Both the position numbers and the translations under genes were made by a program. A model generated the notes under the pieces. That model made no database searches, was not told the origin of the DNA, and saw only the letters and a program-made list of their open reading frames with translations. From contig JAJPEO010000091.1 of NCBI GenBank assembly GCA_021166815.1, positions 1 through 10,237 on the forward strand: 10,237 nt of DNA. The letters run 5' to 3'. This document shows, piece after piece, positions 1 through 7,736 of this stretch. The first letter of the stretch is position 1; every line of letters starts with the position of its first letter. Origin of the DNA: Nocardioides sp. GTDB lineage: Bacteria > Actinomycetota > Actinomycetes > Propionibacteriales > Nocardioidaceae.

Positions 1-263
1 GCGACGACTACGTCATCGCGACCGGCGAGACCCACTCGATCCGCGAGTTCCTCGACGCGGCGTTCACCCACGTCGGCATCGAGGACTGGTCGCGCCACGT
101 CACCCAGGACCCGCGCTTCATGCGGCCTGCCGAGGTCGACCTGCTCATCGGTGACGCCAGCAAGGCCAGGGACAAGCTCGGCTGGACGCCGACGGTGTCC
201 TTCCCCGAGCTCGTCGCGATGATGGTCGACGCCGACATCGCGGCGGTGAAGGCGGGCTGGTGA
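1..263 (+). CDS. gmd: GDP-mannose 4,6-dehydratase, C-terminal fragment (5' end outside window)
   Basis: GDP-mannose 4,6-dehydratase converts GDP-D-mannose to GDP-4-keto-6-deoxy-D-mannose in the cytoplasm, the entry to GDP-rhamnose, GDP-fucose and related sugars. Only the last 86 codons are visible, reading from base 3 to the TGA at 261-263. The fragment shows the typical GMD C-terminus: [16 protein letters not shown], then [24 protein letters not shown] and a final MVDADI segment. The [11 protein letters not shown] stretch is the canonical family wording, which the downstream paralogue lacks. Its stop overlaps the GTG start of the next gene by 4 bases (GTGA), so the two are almost certainly co-transcribed and translationally coupled. 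The N-terminal Rossmann fold and catalytic residues lie outside the window, so activity cannot be judged here. The family call is firm. Confidence 0.9.
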   Translation, partial: DDYVIATGETHSIREFLDAAFTHVGIEDWSRHVTQDPRFMRPAEVDLLIGDASKARDKLGWTPTVSFPELVAMMVDADIAAVKAGW

Positions 264-1186
264 GGTCCTTCATCACCGGCGTCGGCGGCCAGGACGGGTC
301 CTACCTCGCCGAGCGGCTGGTCGCGGAGGGCACCGAGGTGCACGCGCTGGTCCTGTCCAGCGACGGTACGCCGCCCCACTGCCCACCCGACGTGGTGCTC
401 CACGAGGGCGACCTCGGCGACATCGAGGCGACCCGGCGCCTCGTGCTCGACCTGCGTCCCGACGAGGTCTACAACCTCGCGGCGATCAGCTCGGTCGCGC
501 TGTCGTGGGAGGAGCCCGACCGCACCGCCCACGTCAACGGCGCGGCCGCGGTGGGGCTGATGGAGTCGGCCCGGCGCTGCGGCGCCCGTTTCGTCCAGGC
601 CTCCAGCGCGGAGATGTTCGGCCAGCCCACGCAGGCCCCCCAGACCGAGGAGACGCCGATCCGGCCGGTGAACCCGTACGGCGCGGCCAAGGCGTTCGCG
701 CACCTCAGCGCCGGGGTCTACCGGGCCCAGGGGCAGCACGCGTCGAGCATGGTCCTCTACAACCACGAGTCGCCGCGGCGGACCGAGCGGTTCGTGACCC
801 GCAAGATCACCGCCGGCGTGGCGGCGATCGCGCGGGGCGACGCCGACCACCTGACGCTGGGCAACCTCGACGCCCGCCGCGACTGGGGCTGGGCGCCGGA
901 CTACGTGGACGCGCTGCTCCGGGCGGCACGGGCCGACGAGCCGGGCGACTACGTGGTGGCCACCGGGGTGGCCCACAGCGTGCGTGACTTCGTCGCGGCG
1001 GCCTTCGCGGCCGCCGGGATCGACGACTGGGAGGGCCTGGTCCGCCAGGACGAGCGCTTCATGCGCCCCACCGACCCCAGCGAGCTGGTCGGGGACGCGT
1101 CCCGGGCCCGCGAGGTGCTCGGCTGGTCGACGACGGTCGGGTTCGAGGAGATCGTGGCGCGGATGGTGGCCGCGGACCTGGACTGA
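260..1186 (+). CDS. Second GDP-mannose 4,6-dehydratase-like SDR enzyme (tandem paralogue)
   Basis: This is a 308-residue extended short-chain dehydrogenase, probably acting on a GDP-sugar in the cytoplasm. The NAD(P)-binding glycine motif is [13 protein letters not shown] (residues 6-18), a GMD signature. The catalytic set is Ser115/Ser116 and Glu118 in ASSAEMFG, with Tyr140 and Lys144 in PYGAAK. GMD-specific stretches follow: YNHESPRR (167-174), FVTRKIT (178-184) and [18 protein letters not shown] (201-218). The usual RR loop after the second beta strand (RRSSS in canonical GMDs) is replaced by LVLSSDG, and the late RPAEVDLL is degraded to RPTDPSELV, so cofactor or substrate preference may differ from the upstream copy. 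The protein is slightly shorter than typical GMDs and resembles the mycobacterial Gca (Rv0112) type. The start is GTG at 260, overlapping the upstream stop. It could act as a second dehydratase or as a partner reductase or epimerase; sequence alone does not decide. Confidence 0.85.
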   Translation: MRSFITGVGGQDGSYLAERLVAEGTEVHALVLSSDGTPPHCPPDVVLHEGDLGDIEATRRLVLDLRPDEVYNLAAISSVALSWEEPDRTAHVNGAAAVGLMESARRCGARFVQASSAEMFGQPTQAPQTEETPIRPVNPYGAAKAFAHLSAGVYRAQGQHASSMVLYNHESPRRTERFVTRKITAGVAAIARGDADHLTLGNLDARRDWGWAPDYVDALLRAARADEPGDYVVATGVAHSVRDFVAAAFAAAGIDDWEGLVRQDERFMRPTDPSELVGDASRAREVLGWSTTVGFEEIVARMVAADLD

Positions 1187-1190
1187 GCAG

Positions 1191-1223
1191 GCCTGGCTTG
1201 ATCGGGCCTGGCTTGATCGGGCC

Positions 1224-1224
<1 letters not shown>
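1191..1224. repeat. 15-bp tandem duplication in a convergent gene gap
   Basis: The unit GCCTGGCTTGATCGG occurs twice head to tail (1191-1205 and 1206-1220), followed by a third partial GCCT. It fills nearly all of the 37-bp gap between the converging stops of the second gmd gene and rmlA. No hairpin or T-tract typical of an intrinsic terminator is visible there. It is probably a slippage duplication, and no function is evident. Confidence 0.85.
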
Positions 1225-3122
<1,898 letters not shown>

Positions 3123-3123
<1 letters not shown>

Positions 3124-4523
3124 TGGACCTGGCGGTCGAGACCACGAACATCCCCGGGCTGCTCGTGGTCCGGATGCCCGTGCACGCCGACGCGCGCGGG
3201 TGGTTCAAGGAGAACTGGCAGCGCGAGAAGATGACCGCGCTGGGCCTGCCCGACTTCGGGCCGGTGCAGAACAACATCTCCTTCAACGCCTCCCGCGGCG
3301 CGACCCGCGGCATCCACACCGAGCCGTGGGACAAGTACGTCTCGCTGGCCACCGGCCGGATCTTCGGGGCGTGGGTCGACATGCGCGAGGGCGACTCGTT
3401 CGGCGAGACCTTCCACCTCGAGATGGACCACTCGGTGGCGGTGTTCGTGCCCCGCGGCGTCGGCAACTCCTACCAGGCGCTCGAGGACGGCACGGCGTAC
3501 ACCTACCTCGTCAACGACCACTGGCGTCCCGGCGTCACCTACCCCGCGCTGCACCTGGGTGACGAGTCGGCCGCGATCCCGTGGCCGATCCCGCTGGACG
3601 AGGCCGAGATCTCGGAGAAGGACCACCACAACCCGCGGCTCGGCGAGGTCGTGGCGATGAAGCCGAGGAAGACGCTCGTCATCGGCGCCAACGGCCAGCT
3701 CGGCCGGGCGCTCGCTGCCGCGTTCCCCGGCTGCGACGCCGCCACCCGTGCGGAGCTCGACCTCGCCGACGCAGAGGCCGTCGCGGCCTGGCCGTGGCAG
3801 GAGTACGGCGTCGTCCTCAACGCCGCGGCCTGGACCGCCGTCGACGCCGCCGAGACGCCCGAGGGCCGCGTGGGCGCGTGGGCCGCCAACGCGACCGGTC
3901 CCGCGACCCTGGCCCGGCTGGCCCGCGAGCACGGCTTCACCCTCGTGCACTTCTCCAGCGAGTACGTCTTCGACGGCACCGCCCCCCTCGACCCCGGCCA
4001 CACCGAGGACGAGCCGCTCTCCCCGCTTGCGGTCTACGCCCAGTCCAAGGCCGCCGGCGACATCGCGGTCGGCCTCGCCCCGCGCCACTACGTCCTGCGG
4101 ACCTCGTGGGTGATCGGCGAGGGCCACAACTTCGTACGCACCATGGCCGGCCTCGCCGAGAAGGGCGTCTCCCCCAGCGTCGTCGACGACCAGGTCGGCC
4201 GGCTGACCTTCACCTCCGAGCTGGTCCGGGCGACCCGCCACCTGCTCGACTCCGGTGCCGACTGGGGCGTCTACAACGTCTCAAACAGCGGCCCGGCGAT
4301 GTCGTGGCGCGAGGTGGCACAGGCGGTCTTCGAGCGCTCGGGGCGCAGCGCCGCCGACGTCACGGCCACCTCGACGGCGGAGTACGCCGAGGGCGTGCTG
4401 GCCAAGGGCAACCCCTTCGCCCCGCGCCCGCTGCACTCCGCCATGTGCCTGGACAAGATCCGGGCCACCGGCTTCGAGCCCGAGGACGCCCTCGTCGCCC
4501 TGGAGCGCTACCTGCGCGCCTGA
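3123..4523 (+). CDS. RmlC-RmlD fusion: dTDP-4-dehydrorhamnose 3,5-epimerase-like / 4-dehydrorhamnose reductase
   Basis: A single 466-residue protein carries the last two steps of dTDP-L-rhamnose synthesis. Residues 1-175 form an RmlC-type cupin: QNNISFNASRGATRGIH (49-65, His65 in the position of the catalytic base), then VFVPRGVGNSYQALED (107-122) and YTYLVNDHW (126-134). Residues 180-466 form an RmlD-type SDR reductase: GANGQLG (188-194), LNAAAWTAVDAAE (232-244), FSSEYVFDGT (277-286), Tyr305-x3-Lys309 in VYAQSK, LRTSWVIGEGHNFV (325-338) and VVDDQVGR (353-360). The cupin half is divergent from textbook RmlC (RGIHTE for RGLHYQ, NDHW for TDYY). No separate rmlC or rmlD is visible here, so this fusion probably supplies both activities. 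Met179 has an upstream purine run (GGCGAGG) and could allow internal initiation of the reductase alone, but this is speculative. Confidence 0.93.
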
Positions 4524-4545
4524 CGGCTCAGGGTGTGGTGTCGGG

Positions 4546-4579
4546 GTGGCGGCGGTTGGAATCACCGGATAACCCCCAC
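4546..4579. repeat. Left terminal inverted repeat of the DUF559 segment
   Basis: Bases 4558-4579 (starting GGAATCACCGGATAAC) are a perfect 22-bp reverse complement of 5947-5968. Extending outward to 4546, 31 of 34 positions match the reverse complement of 5947-5980. The two repeats point inward and bound a ~1.4-kb segment with a single gene, DUF559-like. No flanking target duplication could be recognised with confidence. Confidence 0.85.
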
Positions 4580-4625
4580 TGCGGTCGGTTTGTCCCCGCT
4601 GCACCCGCCGACAACATGGAGAAAC
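4558..4625 (+). repeat. ~68-bp intergenic repeat, full copy A
   Basis: The copy begins GGAATCACCGGATAACCCCC and ends CCGACAACATGGAGAAAC. Copy B on the opposite strand (5869-5936) aligns with it end to end without gaps, with identity strongest at both ends and weaker in the middle. It lies outside coding sequence. I do not recognise a named repeat family. It may be a REP-like element dispersed in the genome. Confidence 0.8.
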
Positions 4626-4640
4626 CGGCACGACACGCCC

Positions 4641-4688
4641 GCTTCGCCACCTTCACACCCGGTGCATCGGCCGACAACGTGGAGAAGG
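4641..4688 (+). repeat. Partial repeat copy A' (distal half)
   Basis: The end GGCCGACAACGTGGAGAAGG (4669-4688) repeats the distal end of copy A (GCCGACAACATGGAGAAAC), and the preceding bases include GGTGCATC matching GCTGCACC. The proximal GGAATCACCGGAT half is absent, so this is a half element placed directly after copy A. Confidence 0.7.
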
Positions 4689-4754
4689 CGGCCGCTCCCT
4701 CACCAACGGCGGACGGCAGGCGCGCCGCCCGGACACCACGGACCGTACGGCGGC

Positions 4755-5714
4755 TCAACCCGCGACAGGCCGCCTCGCGTCGAGGATCGCGCGGATCCGG
4801 GCAGCCAGGACCTCCGGCGTCGAAAGGTCGGCCCAATTGACGCGGATGCAGGTCCAGCCCGTGAGCTGACATATGCGCTCTTCCCGCGCCTTCTCGCGCA
4901 TGAGGAAGTCCTCGAGGGACTCGCCATCGCGGCGGTAGCGCTCGTACTTCACGCGTCCGTCGAACTCCAGGAAGACGCCTCGCTCGAGCCAGGCGAAGTC
5001 CACACGAGCGAACTCCCGCCCGGTCTCGTCGCGCACGATCACCTGTGGCTCGGGCATCGGCAGCCCTTGCCTGTGCATGAGGAACCACAGCCTGTCCTCA
5101 CCCACGGACTCCAGTCTCGGGTCGGCGAGGTGGAGCACGAGGTTGGCCGTGAGGGTGCCCGGCCAGTACTTGCAGTTCCGCACCTCCGCGCGGAAGTCCT
5201 CCACCGTCATCGCCTTGGCCCGCAGGAGCCCGTTGACGGCGACGAGCGAGGGCTCGACCCCGAGGATCGTGGTCGCCTCGACGGCCGCGCGCGCCGCCCG
5301 CGTGACACGGACTCCGTTGATCTCCTCCACGTCATCGGGCCGGACGACCGCTCGGTGCGGCGTCCAGTCGGGGGTCCGGCGTCCCGCGCGCTCCCGGTCG
5401 GCCCGACTGGTGTGCACGACGCCGAGCGGCGCACCCCACAGCGACACGCCACGCTCGAGAATGCTCGAGGTGTGCGACAGCACGGTGTCCTTGTGGGCCG
5501 TGCGCAGCACCGCCCGAGCACGCAGCCGGTGCTGGCCCTCGGCGTCCAACGCCGCCCACGTGTCACCCCCGACGTACGCGCCACGACGCACGCGGCGCAG
5601 CGCGCCTCGCTGCACGAGGTGGGCGATGTTCTTGTCCGTGAGTCCCGAGGCGATGAGCTCGCTGCGCAGGCGCACGAGGCCATCGAGGTCGGGTCGGGGC
5701 GACGGAGGCATCAT
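4755..5714 (-). CDS. AbiEi-like winged-helix / DUF559-type PD-(D/E)XK nuclease-like protein
   Basis: This 319-residue protein belongs to a type common and often multi-copy in actinobacteria, with unknown cellular role. The N-terminal part (about 12-50: LVRLRSELIASGLTDKNIAHLVQRGALRRVRRGAYV in outline) resembles the AbiEi antitoxin winged helix. The middle (70-170) is the usual linker region with TVLSHTSS and ARAAVEA. The C-terminal part looks like the DUF559/Vsr-like nuclease fold: ESVGEDRLW (202-210), VDFAW (238-242), VFLEFDGRVKY (247-257) and TGWTCIRVNW (285-294). Glu206, Asp239, Glu250 and Lys256 are candidate active-site residues. A TTG start at 5747 is possible, but ATG at 5714 has AGGA 7 bases upstream and is preferred; a second ATG follows at 5711. 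No partner toxin gene of AbiEii type is adjacent. Inverted repeats on both sides suggest transfer as a unit. Nuclease activity is inferred from motifs only. Confidence 0.8.
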   Translation of the reverse strand: MMPPSPRPDLDGLVRLRSELIASGLTDKNIAHLVQRGALRRVRRGAYVGGDTWAALDAEGQHRLRARAVLRTAHKDTVLSHTSSILERGVSLWGAPLGVVHTSRADRERAGRRTPDWTPHRAVVRPDDVEEINGVRVTRAARAAVEATTILGVEPSLVAVNGLLRAKAMTVEDFRAEVRNCKYWPGTLTANLVLHLADPRLESVGEDRLWFLMHRQGLPMPEPQVIVRDETGREFARVDFAWLERGVFLEFDGRVKYERYRRDGESLEDFLMREKAREERICQLTGWTCIRVNWADLSTPEVLAARIRAILDARRPVAG

Positions 5715-5868
5715 GAGCGGGTCCTGCCCGGCTCGCCGCGCCCTCAACCCTCTGCCTCGCCGCGCCTGTGGAGGAGCGATCCGCCCCGGGTCCTGTGGAC
5801 GAAGAGCGGCGGGCGCTGGCTTCGTCGTACGGTCCCAGCTGGGGTCAACGCCTCGCGCCCACTGCCCC

Positions 5869-5936
5869 GCATCTCCACGTTGTCGGCCGTTGCAACGGGG
5901 GCGAACCCGGCGGGCTGGGGGTCATCCGGTGATTCC
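5869..5936 (-). repeat. ~68-bp intergenic repeat, full copy B
   Basis: Read on the minus strand it begins GGAATCACCGGATGACCCCC and ends GGCCGACAACGTGGAGATGC, the same layout and length as copy A on the other side of the DUF559-like gene but inverted. Identity is concentrated in the first 20 and last 20 bases, which looks like conserved ends around a variable centre. Confidence 0.8.
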
Positions 5937-5946
5937 GCCGGCAAGG

Positions 5947-5980
5947 GTGGGGGTTATCCGGTGATTCCGCCCGCCGCAAC
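5947..5980. repeat. Right terminal inverted repeat (partial copy B')
   Basis: Bases 5947-5968 are the exact reverse complement of 4558-4579, and the match continues imperfectly to 5980. Only the proximal half of the repeat unit is present; it is followed inward, 10 bases later, by full copy B. It mirrors the left side, where a full copy is followed inward by a distal half copy. Confidence 0.85.
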
Positions 5981-6012
5981 CAACCACCCAGCCAGCCAAC
6001 CAACCAGCCAGC
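5977..6012. repeat. Nine-unit CANC tetranucleotide repeat
   Basis: Thirty-six bases consist of nine in-register four-base units of form CANC: CAAC twice, CACC once, CAGC twice, CAAC twice, CAGC twice. It lies 23 bases beyond the stop codon of the cupin gene and beside the right inverted repeat. Such tracts can change length by slippage, but no gene start is within reach, so phase variation is unlikely. Confidence 0.9.
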
Positions 6013-6026
6013 CGGCACAGCACCAG

Positions 6027-6046
6027 AGGAGGCGCTCAGGCCTCCT
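6027..6046 (-). terminator. Hairpin at the end of the phosphomannose isomerase-like gene
   Basis: Seven-base perfect arms (AGGAGGC and GCCTCCT on the plus strand) enclose the 6-base loop GCTCAG, which contains the stop codon of the minus-strand gene. There is no T-tract after it on the minus strand, so it may end transcription only weakly or protect the 3' end. Confidence 0.35.
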
Positions 6047-6389
6047 GCCGCCCGTAGTCGTCCTCGAGGCGGCAGATGTCGTCCTCGCCGGTGTAGGCGC
6101 CGTGCTGGACCTCGACGATGACGAGCTCCTGGTCGTGGGCGTTGACGAGGCGGTGGGCGCTGCCCTGGGCGACGTCGATGGAGTGGCCGGGGCCGATCAC
6201 GGTGGTCTCGCCGTCGACGACGCAGGTGGCGATGCCGAAGATGACGACCCAGTGCTCGGAGCGGTGCTCGTGGGTCTGGTACGAGAGCCGTTGGCCGGGC
6301 TTCACGTGGATCCGCTTGACCTTGTAGCCGGGGCCCTCGTCGATGACGTGCCACGAACCCCAGGGGCGCTCTTCGGACTTCTCGATCAC
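6036..6389 (-). CDS. Stand-alone type II phosphomannose isomerase-like cupin
   Basis: The 117-residue protein corresponds to the isolated C-terminal cupin domain of bifunctional ManC/AlgA-type enzymes, which interconvert mannose-6-phosphate and fructose-6-phosphate with a bound metal. Motifs, numbered from the GTG start, are ERPWGSW (7-13), the metal-binding set in LSYQTHEHRSEHWVV (35-49), PGHSIDVAQGSAHRL (67-81) and the strongly diagnostic IVEVQHGAYTGEDDICRLEDDYGR (about 90-113 in outline). No guanylyltransferase half is fused. A TTG at 6401 would add four residues, but GTG at 6389 has GGAG six bases upstream and begins at MIEKSEERPWG, so it is preferred. The enzyme could supply mannose-6-phosphate toward the GDP-mannose used by the gmd genes 5 kb away, but that link is inference. 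It could also be a cupin with another sugar-phosphate role. Confidence 0.85.
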   Translation of the reverse strand: MIEKSEERPWGSWHVIDEGPGYKVKRIHVKPGQRLSYQTHEHRSEHWVVIFGIATCVVDGETTVIGPGHSIDVAQGSAHRLVNAHDQELVIVEVQHGAYTGEDDICRLEDDYGRQEA

Positions 6390-6435
6390 GGGACTCTCCA
6401 AGGAAGGTTCGGACGTCGGCGAGCCGGGCCGTACG

Positions 6436-6451
6436 ACGGCGGCTCCGCCGT
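6436..6451. other. Short palindrome ACGGCGG-CT-CCGCCGT upstream of the cupin gene
   Basis: Seven-base perfect arms surround a 2-base centre between the DUF2516 gene and the cupin gene. On the minus strand a TANNNT box (TACCTT, 6452-6457) sits immediately before it, so the palindrome overlaps a possible transcription start of the cupin gene. It may be an operator, a weak terminator of the upstream gene, or chance in GC-rich DNA. Confidence 0.35.
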
Positions 6452-6477
6452 AAGGTATCCCAGCCGTGGCGGGGCCC

Positions 6478-6762
6478 TCAGCGCCGGCTCGTCACCTCAC
6501 GCAGGGCGGGGCGCACGTCGGCGAGGTAGACGAGGGCGGCGACGGTGAAGACCAGGTTGATCAACATCCCGCCGGGGTAGAGCAGGGCGAAGGCGAAGCC
6601 GATGCCGGTGATCGCGGCCCAGGCGGTCTTGGTGAGCTTGCCGGCGGCCTCGTACGCCTCGCCGGAGAACATCAGCGCGCTGATGAACACGTAGCCCTTG
6701 AGCACGAGCAGGACGATCACGACGAGGAACATCAGCGTGCCCTGCATCTGGAAGACGTTCAC
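6478..6762 (-). CDS. DUF2516 family small membrane protein
   Basis: This is a 94-residue integral membrane protein of an actinobacterial family of unknown function. Three hydrophobic segments are visible, at about residues 9-31 (LMFLVVIVLLVLKGYVFISALM), 46-63 (the GKLTKTAWAAITG junction leading into GFAFALLY) and 66-81 (LINLVFTVAALVYLADV), followed by a basic tail. The motif AAGKLTKTAW is characteristic of the family. Two in-frame GTG codons are possible (6765 and 6762). No Shine-Dalgarno is present, but a TACCCT -10 box ends 6 bases before the second GTG, which favours a leaderless start at 6762. It follows the HbhA-like gene exactly as Rv0476 follows Rv0475 in M. tuberculosis, but an intrinsic terminator separates them here, so it appears to have its own promoter. 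Confidence 0.85.
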   Translation of the reverse strand: MNVFQMQGTLMFLVVIVLLVLKGYVFISALMFSGEAYEAAGKLTKTAWAAITGIGFAFALLYPGGMLINLVFTVAALVYLADVRPALREVTSRR

Positions 6763-6768
6763 CACGCA

Positions 6769-6774
6769 AGGGTA
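6769..6774 (-). promoter_or_regulatory. -10 box of the DUF2516 gene
   Basis: On the minus strand this is TACCCT (TANNNT), ending 6 bases before the second in-frame GTG at 6762, the spacing expected for a leaderless transcript. It lies only 9 bases beyond the terminator hairpin of the HbhA-like gene. This is predicted from sequence only. Confidence 0.5.
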
Positions 6775-6775
6775 G

Positions 6776-6824
6776 CCAGAAATGCCGAGGGCCCCCTGCC
6801 CTCATACGGCAGGAGGTCCTCGGC
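6776..6824 (-). terminator. Strong intrinsic terminator of the HbhA-like gene
   Basis: Two 17-base arms (6784-6800 and 6808-6824) pair with only two non-Watson-Crick positions, one of them a G-U wobble in RNA, around the 7-base loop 6801-6807. On the minus strand the stem is followed by ATTTCTGG, a short U-rich tail. It begins 16 bases past the stop of the HbhA-like gene and is the strongest hairpin in the window. Confidence 0.8.
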
Positions 6825-6840
6825 GTGGGCGTCGACCGGG

Positions 6841-7677
6841 TCAGTCGCCGATCTTCTCGGCGGCGTCGGTGACGGCCTTGACCGCGGTGTTGGCGGTCTT
6901 CCTGGCAGCGGTGGCGGTGGCCTTGGCGCTGCTCTGGGCGGTGGCGACCTTCTTGGCGGCACCCGTCTTGGGGGCGGCCTTCTTGGCCGGAGCCTTCTTG
7001 GCGGTGGTCTTCTTGGCCGGCGCCTTCTTGGCGGTCGCCTTCTTGACCTCGGCCTGGACCTTCGCGGCGGCCTTGTTGACCTCGGCCTCGGCCTTGGCGA
7101 GGTCCTTCTTGACCTCGGCCTCGACCTTGGCGATGTCCTTCTTGACCTCCGCGCGGACCTCGGTGGCCTCGGCCTTGGCGGCCTTGCGGGCCTGGGTGGC
7201 GGTGGTCTTGGCCTTGGTCACGGTGACCTTCGCGGCCGCGACGACGTCCTTGGTGGACTGCTGGTTGCGGATGCGCTTGACCAGCGACTCGCCACGCTTG
7301 ACGAGGTCGGCGTACGCGGAGTTGGCGGACGCGACGTTGTCGTCGACCAGGCCCTGGACCTTGGCGGGGTAGCCCTTGGCCTCGGTCTGGAGCTCGGCGA
7401 CGCGGGCCTCGACGGCCTTGCGGCGGGCCTCGACGTCCTTCTGGACGGCCTCGACGCGCTCGTTGAACGCCTTGACGGCCTTGTCGCGGTAGACCTTCGG
7501 CTCGGTCTTGGAGACGTCGGCCACGCGGGCGTTGACGTCCTTCTGCACGGTGGCGAAGCGCTCCTGCACGTCGTCGAACAGGTCGCGGACCTTCTCGACC
7601 GCGAGGTCGGTGGCACCGACGTAGGCGAAGACGGGCTTGAGGGCTTCGGTCTTGATGTCGAACTTGGCGGTTGCCAT
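6841..7677 (-). CDS. HbhA-like Lys/Ala-rich coiled-coil protein (heparin-binding haemagglutinin homologue)
   Basis: The 278-residue protein resembles mycobacterial HbhA, a surface-associated, heparan-sulfate-binding protein that is also linked to intracellular lipid inclusions. The N-terminal half (5-140) is an amphipathic alpha-helical region; the segment [20 protein letters not shown] (120-139) closely parallels the YNELVERGE...RLRSQQS stretch of M. tuberculosis HbhA. Residues 176-219 are four 11-residue repeats of the form AEVKKDxAKxE, followed by a Lys/Ala/Pro-rich block with KKAPAKK motifs (212-243). Unlike M. tuberculosis HbhA (199 residues, ending in the Lys-rich tail), about 35 further Ala/Thr-rich residues follow, ending in AAEKIGD. 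No signal peptide is seen. ATG at 7677 has AAGGAG six bases upstream. The gene follows an XRE regulator, as in Rv0474-Rv0475. Adhesin function in this organism is not shown by the sequence; a role in lipid, nucleoid or cell-wall binding is equally possible. Confidence 0.85.
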   Translation of the reverse strand: MATAKFDIKTEALKPVFAYVGATDLAVEKVRDLFDDVQERFATVQKDVNARVADVSKTEPKVYRDKAVKAFNERVEAVQKDVEARRKAVEARVAELQTEAKGYPAKVQGLVDDNVASANSAYADLVKRGESLVKRIRNQQSTKDVVAAAKVTVTKAKTTATQARKAAKAEATEVRAEVKKDIAKVEAEVKKDLAKAEAEVNKAAAKVQAEVKKATAKKAPAKKTTAKKAPAKKAAPKTGAAKKVATAQSSAKATATAARKTANTAVKAVTDAAEKIGD

Positions 7678-7683
7678 GTCCTG

Positions 7684-7689
7684 CTCCTT
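7684..7689 (-). promoter_or_regulatory. Shine-Dalgarno of the HbhA-like gene
   Basis: AAGGAG on the minus strand with six bases to the ATG at 7677 is the best ribosome binding site in the window. It decides the start codon over an upstream in-frame extension to 7719 and suggests high expression. Confidence 0.85.
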
Positions 7690-7698
7690 GTGGTTGGT

Positions 7699-7714
7699 CC
7701 GGCCTTGCGGCCGG
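7699..7714 (-). other. Hairpin in the regulator-hbhA gap
   Basis: Perfect 6-base arms CCGGCC and GGCCGG enclose the 4-base loop. The hairpin lies 22 bases upstream of the HbhA-like ATG and 9 bases upstream of its Shine-Dalgarno, within the 59-bp gap after the regulator. No T-tract follows, so it is more likely an mRNA stabiliser or processing structure than a terminator. Confidence 0.5.
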
Positions 7715-7736
7715 CGCACGGGTTGTCCCGGGGGGT

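Larger units (their letters stand above)
4524..4754. other. Convergent intergenic gap holding repeat elements
   Basis: These 231 bp lie between the converging ends of rmlCD and the DUF559-like gene. The left half is occupied by a full ~68-bp repeat copy (4558-4625) and a partial copy (about 4641-4688), described separately. The remaining part (4689-4754) shows no open frame with coding character and no hairpin plus T-tract terminator. I see no RNA gene. Confidence 0.7.
5715..6035. other. Intergenic region with repeats upstream of the DUF559-like gene
   Basis: The stretch holds, from left to right, the Shine-Dalgarno AGGA (5722-5725), two direct copies of TCCACAGG read on the minus strand (5765-5772 and 5792-5799), full repeat copy B (5869-5936), partial copy B' (5947-5968) and a tetranucleotide tract (5977-6012). 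TCCACAGG resembles the core of a DnaA box but is not a full match. No clear TANNNT promoter for the DUF559-like gene and no convincing coding frame were seen. Confidence 0.65.

Noticed and set aside
1187..1223. Bidirectional terminator between the second gmd gene and rmlA
   Set aside because: The gap is filled by a 15-bp direct tandem repeat, and no inverted arms or T-tract could be found.
4755..5714. Complete AbiE-type toxin-antitoxin pair
   Set aside because: Only an AbiEi-like N-terminal domain is present and no AbiEii nucleotidyltransferase toxin is adjacent on either side.
4546..5980. Classical insertion sequence
   Set aside because: No transposase is encoded inside, and no target duplication could be recognised, so it is reported only as an inverted-repeat-bounded segment.
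5977..6012. Possible CRISPR-like array
   Set aside because: The units are four bases with no spacers; it is a microsatellite.
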